The translations under genes and the position numbers were made by a program. Shown piece after piece: positions 56,516 to 64,000 of a DNA stretch of 64,000 nt. The notes beneath the pieces were generated by a model. It was not told the DNA's origin and searched no databases. It saw nothing but the letters and a program-made list of their open reading frames with translations. Every line of letters starts with the position of its first letter. The first letter of the stretch is position 1. The DNA lies in NCBI RefSeq assembly GCF_024519465.1, contig NZ_JALJRW010000008.1, positions 1 to 64,000 of the forward strand. The letters run 5' to 3'. The DNA comes from Stenotrophomonas sp. Ste86 (GTDB lineage Bacteria; Pseudomonadota; Gammaproteobacteria; Xanthomonadales; Xanthomonadaceae).

Positions 56516-58117
56516 ATGCAACGTCGCGACTTCATCCGCAATGCCTCCCTGGCCCTGGCCGCGATCGGCTTCCCCGCGTTGCCGGCCTGTGCCGCACAGG
56601 GCAACCAGCTCGGGCTGCGCCGGCTCGGCCAGCCGCAGCCGTTCGATTTCGCCACCCTCAAGGGCCAGGCGCGCGCGCTGTCGCAGGCCGCCTACCAGAG
56701 CCACAAGCGCACCCTGCCCGGGCCGCTGGAAGCGCTGGACTGGGACCAGTACCAGTCGATCAGCTATCGCCAGGACCACGCCTTGTGGGCCGACAAGCCC
56801 GGCAAGTACCAGGCCAAGTTCTTCCACCTGGGCCTGTACTTCCATTCGCCGGTGCGCATGTATGACGTGGTCGATGGCACCGCGCAGGAGCTGGCCTACG
56901 ATCCGGCGGCGTTCAATTACGGCAAGAGCGGATTGACGGGCAGCCACCTGCCGGCCGACCTCGGCTTTGCCGGCTTCCGCCTCAACACCCGCCAGGACAC
57001 CGACCGCGACTTCGCCGCGTTCCTGGGCGCCAGCTACTTCCGTGCGGTCGGCAAGGAAGGCCAGTACGGCCAGTCCGCACGTGGCCTGGCGATCGACACC
57101 GGGATGGGCAAGCCGGAGGAATTCCCGGACTTCATCGCCTACTACCTGGAACAGCCGGCGGCAGACTCCAACACCCTGGTGGTGTATGCGCTGCTGGATT
57201 CGCCCAGCGTGGCCGGCGCCTACCGCTTCGCGATCACCAACGGCGATGTGCTGCTGATGGACATCGACTGCGCGCTGTACCCGCGCAAGGCGATCGAGCG
57301 GCTCGGCATCGCCCCGTGCACCAGCATGTACCAGGTCGGCGAGAACGATCGCCGCATGGACTGGGACTGGCGCCCGGAAATCCACGATACCGACGGCCTG
57401 TCGATGTGGACCGGCGGCGGCGAGTGGATCTGGCGTCCGCTGTGCAACCCGCACAACCTGCGCTTCAACATGTTCGTGGACAACAACCCGCGCGGCTTCG
57501 GTCTGCTCCAGCGTGACCGCAACTTCGACCATTACCAGGACGACGGCGTCTTCTACGAGAAGCGCCCGTGCCTGTGGGTGGAGCCGAAGGGGCAGTGGGG
57601 CAAGGGCTCGGTGCAGCTGGTCGAGATCCCCACCGTCGATGAAACCTTCGACAACATCGTGGCGTTCTGGAATCCCGAGGCCAAACCGCAGCCCGGCCAG
57701 GAGTTGCTGCTCGGCTACCGCCTGTACTGGGGCGCCGAACCGCCCGCGCGCCCGCCGCTGGCCCACTGCGTTGCCAGCCGCACCGGCCTGGGCGGGGTGA
57801 TCGGCAAGAAGCGCGCGTACTTCTCGTGGCGCTTCGCGGTCGATTTCGAAGGTGGCGAACTGGCCGCGCTGATCGACAAGGGCGAGGTCGAAGCGATGGT
57901 CCAGGCCAGCCGTGGCCGCGTGGAGATCGTCTCGGCGCGTCCGCTGCGCGAGATCAAGGGCTACCGCGCCATGTTCGACCTGGTCCCGCCGGACGATTCC
58001 ACCGACCAGATCGACATCCGCCTGTACCTGCGCAGCGGCGGCAAGACCCTGACCGAAACCTGGCTGTACCAGTACAGCCCGCCGCCGAAGGGCGCGCCGG
58101 AACGCACGTTGTATTGA
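56516..58117 (+). CDS. opgD: Periplasmic glucan biosynthesis protein D
   Basis: OpgD (MdoD) shapes osmoregulated periplasmic glucans. The 533-residue protein has a twin-arginine signal (QRRDFIRNASLALAAIGF) and the MdoG/MdoD domain throughout (PFDFATLKGQARALS, FFHLGLYFHSPVRMYDV, RFNMFVDNNPRGFGLLQRDR, FYEKRPCLWVEPKGQWGKG). Closely related OpgG proteins differ in the signal; the Tat signal favours OpgD. It is a single gene; no opgH is seen in the window. Confidence 0.95.
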   Translation: MQRRDFIRNASLALAAIGFPALPACAAQGNQLGLRRLGQPQPFDFATLKGQARALSQAAYQSHKRTLPGPLEALDWDQYQSISYRQDHALWADKPGKYQAKFFHLGLYFHSPVRMYDVVDGTAQELAYDPAAFNYGKSGLTGSHLPADLGFAGFRLNTRQDTDRDFAAFLGASYFRAVGKEGQYGQSARGLAIDTGMGKPEEFPDFIAYYLEQPAADSNTLVVYALLDSPSVAGAYRFAITNGDVLLMDIDCALYPRKAIERLGIAPCTSMYQVGENDRRMDWDWRPEIHDTDGLSMWTGGGEWIWRPLCNPHNLRFNMFVDNNPRGFGLLQRDRNFDHYQDDGVFYEKRPCLWVEPKGQWGKGSVQLVEIPTVDETFDNIVAFWNPEAKPQPGQELLLGYRLYWGAEPPARPPLAHCVASRTGLGGVIGKKRAYFSWRFAVDFEGGELAALIDKGEVEAMVQASRGRVEIVSARPLREIKGYRAMFDLVPPDDSTDQIDIRLYLRSGGKTLTETWLYQYSPPPKGAPERTLY

Positions 58118-58156
58118 TCGGCCCCCGGCACCGCACGCCGCTCCATGGGAGGGAGG

Positions 58157-58303
58157 GTAGAGCCGAGCCATGCTCGGCTGCTCTCGGCGCAGCAATCACC
58201 GCCACGCGCTGCGTGGCACGCCGAGCATGGCGCGGCGCTACCGCCGGGTGACGATCCGCCACGCGCTGCGTGGCACGCCGAGCATGGCTCGGCGCTACCG
58301 GCC
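58157..58303. repeat. SMAG cluster with 57-bp duplication
   Basis: One SMAG (GTAGAGCCGAGCCATGCTCGGCTGC) is followed by two inverted copies, each preceded by CCACGCGCTGCGTGG. The two units are 57 bp apart. It lies between opgD and tdk, which converge. Confidence 0.85.
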
Positions 58304-58312
58304 GGGTGACGA

Positions 58313-58933
58313 TCAGATCGGCAGCTTGGCCTGCGCCGGGTCGATTTTTCCTTCACCGCGGGTGATCTTCTTGAACTCGGCCCGGCTGACCGACACATAG
58401 CGCTCATTGCCGCCGATCTCCACCTGCGGGCCGTCCTGCACGGCGTGGCCGTGCTCGTCCACCCGCACGGTCATGGTGGCCTTCTTGCCGCTGTGGCAGA
58501 TGGTCTTGATCTCCTGCATCTCGTCGGCCCAGGCCAGCAGGTACTGGCTGCCTTCGAACAGCTCGCCGCGGAAGTCGGTGCGCAGCCCGTAGCACAGCAC
58601 CGGAATGCGCAGCTGGTCGACCACCTCACTGAGTTGCCAGACCTGGCTGCGGGTCAGGAACTGGGCTTCATCCACCAGCACGCAGCCGAGCTTGCCGTGG
58701 GCCTCCAGGTCCTGGGCGATGAGCCTCTGCAGGTCGGTGTCGCGGTCGAAGGCCACGCCATCGGCCTTCAGCCCGATCCGCGAGGCCACCACGCCACGGC
58801 CGGCACGGTCGTCCAGGCGGGGGGTCAGGATGGCCACGCGCATGCCCCGCTCGTGGTAGTTGTGCGCCGACTGCAGCAGGGTCGTGGTCTTGCCGGCGTT
58901 CATCGCCGAATAATAGAAATAGAGCTTGGCCAT
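58313..58933 (-). CDS. tdk: Thymidine kinase (type II)
   Basis: Tdk phosphorylates thymidine with ATP in pyrimidine salvage. The 206-residue protein has the P-loop ([12 protein letters not shown]), the lid/phosphate motif VDEAQFL, and the substrate loop of type II kinases ([17 protein letters not shown]). In E. coli the zinc-binding segment has Cys in ICHCG and VCRKHY; here the same places read ICHSG and VSRAEF, so the structural zinc site seems lost. It is convergent with opgD. Confidence 0.94.
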   Translation of the reverse strand: MAKLYFYYSAMNAGKTTTLLQSAHNYHERGMRVAILTPRLDDRAGRGVVASRIGLKADGVAFDRDTDLQRLIAQDLEAHGKLGCVLVDEAQFLTRSQVWQLSEVVDQLRIPVLCYGLRTDFRGELFEGSQYLLAWADEMQEIKTICHSGKKATMTVRVDEHGHAVQDGPQVEIGGNERYVSVSRAEFKKITRGEGKIDPAQAKLPI

Positions 58934-58978
58934 GCCGGGATTTTATCCGCTCCGTGGCCTGGACAGGCTGCCGGCCGA

Positions 58979-59704
58979 TCAGTCGGCCGGGCCGGGCACG
59001 GTCTTGGGCGCACCGACATCGACCGTGCCGTTGCGACGCCCGGCCTGGGCCAGTTCCTCCGCCTTCCATTGCCAGTACCGCGTCGGTTGCCAGTACGCGT
59101 CCTGGTAGAACGTGTCCGGGTCCACCACGCGCGCGCCACGCTTGTCGCGGACGAACATGTCCATCTTGGCCGTCACGGCGCCGGTGCGGCTGCCGGTCAC
59201 CGTGCGCAGCCCGCTGCGCAGCTCGCGCTCCAGGCGCGGCTGGGCGGCGGGGTCGCCGAACTCGGCATACAGCGTCCGCCCCTCACTGACCGCACGCTGG
59301 CGTTCGGCCGGATCCAGCGCAGCCCAGTAGCGCTCGCGCTGGGCCAGCAGGAACGGCGTGCCGCGTTCGGCGGCCAGATCCATCCACGCATACCCAATGC
59401 CCCGGTCGAGCGCGCCGCCCTGGCCGGTCCACCACATTTCGGCCAAGGCCGCCTGCGAGAGTTTGTCGGCGTATCGCGCAGCGGCCTGGAAGTGGCTGCG
59501 CGCCTCGCTCATGCGCCCCTCCACCTGTGCCTGGTGACCCAGTTGGCGGTAGCGCATGTCCGGGTGGTTGGCCAGGAAGGCCGGACTGCCCAGTACTTCC
59601 CGCGCGCGCAGGTCGGCCACCTGGGGCTGTGCCAGCACCGGCGAGACGGCCATGGCCGCGACCACCGCCACCCACAATCGTCGATCCGTAAGACGCCCGA
59701 TCAC
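58979..59704 (-). CDS. Secreted Sel1/TPR-like protein of unknown function
   Basis: This 241-residue protein has a signal peptide (LWVAVVAAMAVSPVLA). One or two Sel1/TPR-like helical repeats follow (MSEARSHFQAAARYADKLSQA, then GIGYAWMDLAAERGTP). The C terminus is charged with VRDKRGARVVDPDTFYQDAY. The start is GTG 59704, with GGGAGG 6 nt upstream. No enzyme motif is seen. It lies between tdk (same strand) and divergent rep. Confidence 0.72.
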   Translation of the reverse strand: MIGRLTDRRLWVAVVAAMAVSPVLAQPQVADLRAREVLGSPAFLANHPDMRYRQLGHQAQVEGRMSEARSHFQAAARYADKLSQAALAEMWWTGQGGALDRGIGYAWMDLAAERGTPFLLAQRERYWAALDPAERQRAVSEGRTLYAEFGDPAAQPRLERELRSGLRTVTGSRTGAVTAKMDMFVRDKRGARVVDPDTFYQDAYWQPTRYWQWKAEELAQAGRRNGTVDVGAPKTVPGPAD

Positions 59705-59815
59705 GTGCCACCTCCCTGCGCTCGACACACGTCCTCAATACCCGCTGCCCGGGTCGGCGTCAACCGGATCGGCTACCCGGGCGGCCCGGTACAATGCCCC
59801 TCCCACGGAGATGGC

Positions 59816-61792
59816 ATGCACGGTCTCAACCCCCCCCAACGCGCGGCAGTGCTGCACTGCGAAGGTCCCCTGCTGGTGCTCGCGGGCGCCGGCAGCGGCA
59901 AGACGCGCGTGATCGTGGAGAAAATCGCCCAGTTGATCGCCACCAAGCGCTACCCGGCGCGGCGGATCGCGGCGATCACCTTCACCAACAAGTCCGCCAA
60001 GGAAATGCGCGAGCGCGTAGCCAAGCGGCTGCACGGCGGGGATGCCGAGGACGTCACCATCTGCACCTTCCATGCCCTCGGGCTGAAGTTCCTGCAGATC
60101 GAACACGCGGCGGTGGGGCTCAAGCGCGGCTTCTCGATTTTCGATGCGGACGATGCCACCTCGCAGGTCAAGGACCTGATGTACGGCGCCAAGCCGGACG
60201 ACATCGAGGACGTGAAAAACCTGATCTCGCGGGCCAAGAATGCCGGCCTCTCGCCAGAGCAGGCGATGGCCGCGGCGCGCAGCAACCGTGAGAAGGAAGC
60301 GGCCAGCGTCTACGAGCGCTACCAGCTGCGCCTGACCGCCTTCAACGCGGTCGACTTCGACGACCTGATCCGCCTGCCCGTGCAGGTGCTGGAAGAAAAC
60401 CCGGAGATCGCGGTCGCCTGGCGCGAGCGCATCGGCTACCTGTTGGTCGACGAATGCCAGGACACCAACGATGCGCAGTACCGGCTGCTCAAGCAGCTGG
60501 CCGGCAGCAAGGGCAACTTCACCTGCGTGGGCGACGACGATCAGTCGATCTACGCCTGGCGTGGCGCCAACCCGGAAAACCTGCAGCAGATGGCGCGCGA
60601 TTACCCGGCGCTTGAAATCATCAAGCTGGAGCAGAACTACCGCTGCTCCAACCGTGTGCTGCGCGCGGCCAATGCGCTGATCGCCAACAACCCGCACGAA
60701 CACCTGAAGAAGCTGTGGAGCGACCAGGCCGACGGCGAGCGCATCCGCGTGTGGGAATGCCGAAACAGCGAACACGAGGCAGAAAAGGTGGCGGCGGAGA
60801 TCTCGTTCCTGGCCACCTCCAAGAAGATCCCGTGGAGCGATTTCTGCATCCTGTTCCGCGGCAATTTCCAGTCGCGGCCGCTGGAAAAGGCCCTGCAGCT
60901 GGTGCGCGCGCCGTACCACATCACCGGCGGCACCGCGTTCCTGGAACGCCAGGAAGTCAAGGACACGCTGTCCTGGCTGCGCCTGCTGGTGAATCCCGAC
61001 GACGATACGGCGTTCATGCGTGCGGTCCAGTCGCCCAAGCGCGAAGTCGGCGCCGGCACGCTGGCCAAGCTGGCCGAGCTGGCGTCTGAAAAAGAGCTGC
61101 CGATGGCGCATGCCGCCGAAGCGATCGGTGCGTTGTCGCAGCTGCCGCCACGTGCGGCCAATGGACTGAGCCGCTTCACCGACATCCTGCGCGACCTGCG
61201 CGCGGAGATGCCCAAGCTCAGTTCCGGCGACCTGGTGCGCAAGCTGGTGAAGGAATCGGGGCTGGTCTCCGAGCTGCGCAGCGCATGCAAGGAAGAGTCG
61301 GTCTACCAGCGTCGCCTGGGCAACCTGGAAGAACTGGCGCAGTGGTTTGAAGGCGGCCCACGCGGCGCCACCACCGCCGACCTGGCCGCGCAGCTGGCGT
61401 TGCTGTCGCGCAACGACAAGGACGATGGCGGCAACCAGGTGCGGATGATGACCATGCACGCCTCCAAGGGCCTGGAATTCCCCTACGTGTTCATCATCGG
61501 CTGTGAGGACGGCGTGCTGCCGCACCAGGTCAGCCTGGATGAAGGCAACCTGCAGGAAGAACGCCGCCTGCTGTACGTGGGCATCACCCGCGCCAAGGTG
61601 CAGCTGTGGATGAGTTACAGCAAGCTCACCCGCAAGTTCGGCGAGCACGTGCGGCTCAAGCCCAGTCGTTTCTTCGACGAGATCCCGGCCGAGGAAATGC
61701 AGCGCGACGGCGCCGATCCCGTCGCCGACGCGGCGCGCAAGAAAGAGCGCGCGAGTGCGGGGTTGGCCGCGATCCAGGCATTGTTCGACTGA
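59816..61792 (+). CDS. rep: ATP-dependent DNA helicase Rep
   Basis: Rep is a superfamily 1A 3'-5' helicase that clears proteins from DNA ahead of replication forks. The 658-residue protein has Q motif LNPPQRAAVL, Walker A (LAGAGSGKTRVI), motif II DECQDTN, GDDDQSIYAWRGA, motif IV-V (MMTMHASKGLEFPYVFI) and motif VI (RLLYVGITRAK). GGAG is 5 nt before the ATG. The chosen start gives the usual Xanthomonadaceae length. Confidence 0.96.
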   Translation: MHGLNPPQRAAVLHCEGPLLVLAGAGSGKTRVIVEKIAQLIATKRYPARRIAAITFTNKSAKEMRERVAKRLHGGDAEDVTICTFHALGLKFLQIEHAAVGLKRGFSIFDADDATSQVKDLMYGAKPDDIEDVKNLISRAKNAGLSPEQAMAAARSNREKEAASVYERYQLRLTAFNAVDFDDLIRLPVQVLEENPEIAVAWRERIGYLLVDECQDTNDAQYRLLKQLAGSKGNFTCVGDDDQSIYAWRGANPENLQQMARDYPALEIIKLEQNYRCSNRVLRAANALIANNPHEHLKKLWSDQADGERIRVWECRNSEHEAEKVAAEISFLATSKKIPWSDFCILFRGNFQSRPLEKALQLVRAPYHITGGTAFLERQEVKDTLSWLRLLVNPDDDTAFMRAVQSPKREVGAGTLAKLAELASEKELPMAHAAEAIGALSQLPPRAANGLSRFTDILRDLRAEMPKLSSGDLVRKLVKESGLVSELRSACKEESVYQRRLGNLEELAQWFEGGPRGATTADLAAQLALLSRNDKDDGGNQVRMMTMHASKGLEFPYVFIIGCEDGVLPHQVSLDEGNLQEERRLLYVGITRAKVQLWMSYSKLTRKFGEHVRLKPSRFFDEIPAEEMQRDGADPVADAARKKERASAGLAAIQALFD

Positions 61793-61802
61793 CCCACCAC
61801 AC

Positions 61803-61895
61803 GGTAGAGCCGACCGTTGGTCGGCTGCCGTTCCCGAGGCGCGTCGACTGCACTATGTCCGGTCGAAGAGCAGCCGACCAACGGTCGGCTCTACC
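61803..61895. repeat. SMAG pair, inverted
   Basis: GGTAGAGCCGACCGTTGGTCGGCTGC and the inverted GCAGCCGACCAACGGTCGGCTCTACC lie about 40 bp apart, between rep and the GNAT gene. Confidence 0.88.
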
Positions 61896-61948
61896 GTGTT
61901 CGCGGCGCGCACTGCACAATCGGGGCATCGTCCTCTGCAGTGATCCGC

Positions 61949-62482
61949 ATGTCCGCCCTGATCCAGACCGACCGCCTGCACCTGCGCCTGATCGATCCCG
62001 ACCACGATGCGGCCGACATGCTGGCCCTGCTCAACGCGCCGGGCTTCATCCGCAACATCGCCGACCGTGGTGTGCGCACCCTGGCCCAGGCGCGCGACTA
62101 CACCGCCGAGCGTGTGCTCGGCAGCTACACGCTCAATGGGTTTGGCATGTACGCGATTATCCGTCGCAGCGACGGGGCCTGGCTGGGCAATGCCGGGTTG
62201 GTGCGCCGCGATGGACTGCCGGCGCCGGACATCGGCTACGCGTTGCTGTCCGAGTACGAAGGCAACGGCTACGCGTTCGAAGCCGCGCGCGGGGTGATGC
62301 ACTACGCACGCGATGTGCTGGGTCATGCCGACCTGTACGGCATCGTCTCGCCGGACAACCTGCGCTCGGCCGCGTTGCTGCGCAAGCTGGGCATGGAAGA
62401 CCGCGGTGACCTGCTGTTGCCGCCGCCGCACGGCGGGGACGTCGTGCTGCTGTTCGCCACGCCGGGTGCGCCTGCCCCTTGA
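61949..62482 (+). CDS. GNAT-family N-acetyltransferase
   Basis: This 177-residue protein has a GNAT fold of the ribosomal-protein-alanine acetyltransferase (RimJ/RimL) type. TDRLHLRLIDPDHDAADM is at the N terminus, YALLSEYEGNGYAFEAARGV is motif A for acetyl-CoA, and YGIVSPDNLRSAALLRKLGM is the typical C-terminal part. The substrate is unknown. The upstream frame through the SMAG pair is not coding. A long SMAG array follows its stop. Confidence 0.9.
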   Translation: MSALIQTDRLHLRLIDPDHDAADMLALLNAPGFIRNIADRGVRTLAQARDYTAERVLGSYTLNGFGMYAIIRRSDGAWLGNAGLVRRDGLPAPDIGYALLSEYEGNGYAFEAARGVMHYARDVLGHADLYGIVSPDNLRSAALLRKLGMEDRGDLLLPPPHGGDVVLLFATPGAPAP

Positions 62483-62490
62483 TACCGCGC

Positions 62491-62830
62491 AGCCGAGCAT
62501 GGCTCGGCTCTACCATCGGCAGGGTCGCGGTGCCTGTTACCGCGCAGCCGAGCATGGCTCGGCTCTACCATTGGCAGGGCTGCGGTGCCTGTTGCCGCGT
62601 AGCCGAGCATGGCTCGGCTCTACCATCGGCAGGGTCGCGGTGCCTGTTACCGCGCAGCCGAGCATGGCTCGGCTCTACCATCGGCAGGGTCGCGGTACCT
62701 GTTATCGCGCAGCCGAGCATGGCTCGGCTCTACCATCGGCAGGGTCGCGGTGCCTGTTACCGCGCAGCCGAGCATGGCTCGGCGCTACCATCGGTCGGCC
62801 ATGGGTAGAGCCGAGCCATGCTCGGCTGCC
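62491..62830. repeat. SMAG tandem array, 55-bp unit x 6, closed by an inverted copy
   Basis: AGCCGAGCATGGCTCGGC copies start at 62491, 62546, 62601, 62656, 62711 and 62766, exactly 55 bp apart. Each is followed by a near-identical spacer (CATCGGCAGGGTCGCGG...CTGTTACCGCGC). A reversed SMAG (62804-62830) ends the array three bases before the yceH stop. It fills the whole gap between GNAT and yceH; no gene is hidden in it. Confidence 0.95.
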
Positions 62831-62832
62831 TT

Positions 62833-63504
62833 TTACCCCCCCAACTGCGCGCGCAGGTCGGCCAGCTGTTCCTGCAGTTCGGCCACGGTGGCTTCCAGCT
62901 GTTGCACGCGCGCTTCCAGCGCCGGGTTGCCCGCGACGGCACTGCCGCCGCTGGACGCTGCCGACTTGTACTGCTCGGCCAGCGCCTGCCCATCCACCGG
63001 TCCACCGAGAAGGTGCATGTAGCGGTCTTCGCGTTGGCCGCTGGCGCGCGGCAACAGCACGGCCAGGCCGCGCTGGATCATGCGTTCGATGTGGTGGCGC
63101 AGTTCCTCGGCATCCTGGAACGCGAACAGGCGCTCGCTGCGGGTCAGCAGCTCGTTCACCGTCTGCGGGCCGCGCAGCAGCAACAGGCCCACGATCGCCA
63201 ACTGCTGGCGGGTCAGGTCCAGCGCGGCACCGGCGCGATGCTCGTATCGCTCGGCGCGCGAGGAGAACTGCTGGCGCGCCAGGCCGAGCGTTTCCAGCTG
63301 GCGCAGCGCGTGGTGCACATCGCCGGCCGACAAGGCCATCACCGGCTCGCGTGCGGTCTTCTGGTTGGCGGCCACCTGGGCGGCGTTGACCGTCAGCGGG
63401 TAGGCGTCCGGCGTGGTCGCCTCCTTCTCGATCAGGCAGCCCAGGGCGCGGGCCTGGGCCGCGCTCAGCACGGGCAGGGCGGAGGTCTGGGGGTCATCGG
63501 TCAT
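62833..63504 (-). CDS. YceH/DUF480-family winged-helix protein
   Basis: This 223-residue protein is of the YceH (DUF480) family, with paired winged-helix domains. It has [40 protein letters not shown] and [21 protein letters not shown] in the family order. The C terminus is a coiled coil ([19 protein letters not shown]). A DNA-binding regulatory role is possible but unproven. The SMAG array abuts its 3' end. It is divergent from the acid phosphatase gene. Confidence 0.92.
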   Translation of the reverse strand: MTDDPQTSALPVLSAAQARALGCLIEKEATTPDAYPLTVNAAQVAANQKTAREPVMALSAGDVHHALRQLETLGLARQQFSSRAERYEHRAGAALDLTRQQLAIVGLLLLRGPQTVNELLTRSERLFAFQDAEELRHHIERMIQRGLAVLLPRASGQREDRYMHLLGGPVDGQALAEQYKSAASSGGSAVAGNPALEARVQQLEATVAELQEQLADLRAQLGG

Positions 63505-63615
63505 GGGGCGCTCGGCGGTGTTTCAGGGGCGTGCAGCATAGCCGAGGCCCGCACCGCACATGATTGCCGCCGGACAAGCCGGTAAACTGGCGCGACTTTG
63601 TTGCTGGTGACCCCG

Positions 63616-64000
63616 ATGCGTCGTACTGCTGCTGTTTCCCTGTCCGTGCTTGCCTGCGCCGTGATGGCGCTCAGTGCCTGCAAGCGCACCGAAGCCCCGG
63701 CCGAAGCTGCCCCGCCGGCCGCCAGCGCGAGCGCGCCCGCCAGCGCCCCGGCCGCCGCCGGCGATGCCGCCGTCGCCGCCAACGACAACCTCAACGCCGT
63801 GCTGTGGATGCAGCGCGCGCAGGAATACCGGGCGATCACCGAGCAGACCTACCGTGCCGCCGCCGACCACCTGGACAAGGCGCTGAAGGAAGCCAACTGG
63901 GATGCGCTGGTACCGGAGGAACGCGGCAACGCCGCCAAGGGCCTCAAGCCGGCCGTGGTGCTGGACGTGGACGAGACCGTGCTGGACAACTCGCCCTACC
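63616..64000 (+). CDS. HAD-superfamily acid phosphatase lipoprotein (e(P4)/OlpA-type), cut by the window end
   Basis: The frame starts at ATG 63616 and is still open at the window end, giving 128 residues. The N terminus is a lipoprotein signal (MALSAC lipobox) followed by an Ala/Pro/Ser-rich linker. At about residue 115 the HAD motif I begins (VVLDVDETVLDNSPY), the mark of class IIIB/class C acid phosphatases such as Haemophilus e(P4), which dephosphorylate nucleotides outside the inner membrane. The rest, including motifs II and III, lies outside. Confidence 0.85.
   Translation, partial: MRRTAAVSLSVLACAVMALSACKRTEAPAEAAPPAASASAPASAPAAAGDAAVAANDNLNAVLWMQRAQEYRAITEQTYRAAADHLDKALKEANWDALVPEERGNAAKGLKPAVVLDVDETVLDNSPY

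Noticed and set aside
62491-62830. CRISPR-like regular repeat array
   Set aside because: Both the repeat and the spacers are nearly identical, the repeat is the SMAG palindrome found all over the window, and no cas genes are near.

Overview
The window reads as chromosome of a Xanthomonadaceae gamma-proteobacterium, most likely Stenotrophomonas or a close relative. The grounds are high GC throughout, many copies of the short palindromic GTAGAGCCGA(C)C...GGTCGGCTCTACC element typical of Stenotrophomonas (SMAG), several TonB-dependent receptors, and gene families in their Xanthomonas/Stenotrophomonas form (Rep, PdxJ, LigD, class I FBPase, OpgD). No rRNA, tRNA or CRISPR array was recognised.

Layout. 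1-1406: a terminator and an intact IS3-family element (frameshifted OrfA/OrfB, 27-bp inverted repeats, 3-bp target duplication) sitting 59 bp upstream of cls. 1466-11526: housekeeping genes (cls, pdxJ, a PA0069-type radical SAM gene with a LexA-like box, a 2OG-Fe(II) oxygenase, fbp, an aromatic aminotransferase) and a divergent TonB receptor. 11574-16506: a bacterial NHEJ module (ku-ligD) flanked by small unknown genes. 16632-39770: a large carbohydrate-utilisation region. 39801-52891: mixed genes (phhA with a divergent Lrp regulator, a patatin lipoprotein, a third TonB receptor, a class A acid phosphatase, a lipase-like/DUF4785 pair, an orphan ABC ATPase, a desaturase, an EF-hand protein, mutM). 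52957-56420: an ECF sigma factor paired with a membrane Ser/Thr kinase. 56516-64000: opgD, tdk, rep, GNAT, yceH and the start of a HAD acid phosphatase.

The carbohydrate region looks like one regulon. A TonB receptor (18544) and secreted enzymes (a 1271-residue LamG/(alpha/alpha)-barrel-like protein, two esterases, GH43, a rhamnogalacturonan acetylesterase-cupin fusion) would bind and trim an acetylated pectin-like polymer. A TRAP transporter (dctPQM) would import uronides. KduI, KduD, KdgK and Eda make the full route from 5-keto-4-deoxyuronate through KDG and KDPG to pyruvate and glyceraldehyde 3-phosphate. A LacI-family regulator (35586) is encoded in the middle. Four copies of a LacI-format operator, TGACACCG(G/C)T, lie only in front of the kdgK-eda, TonB-receptor, hydratase-TRAP/esterase and kduID units. 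KduI and KduD act on products of polysaccharide lyases, yet no known lyase family is recognisable here, so the large uncharacterised secreted protein is the best candidate for new chemistry.

A second point of interest is the ECF sigma/kinase pair. The sigma factor carries DATS where classical ECF factors have the acidic DAED motif, and it has a membrane kinase instead of an anti-sigma factor. This fits activation by threonine phosphorylation. Other notable points are twin palindromes between phhA and lrp, SMAG-derived tandem arrays (42 bp x 4 and 55 bp x 6), and an 8-bp x 7 microsatellite right after the stop of the large secreted protein.
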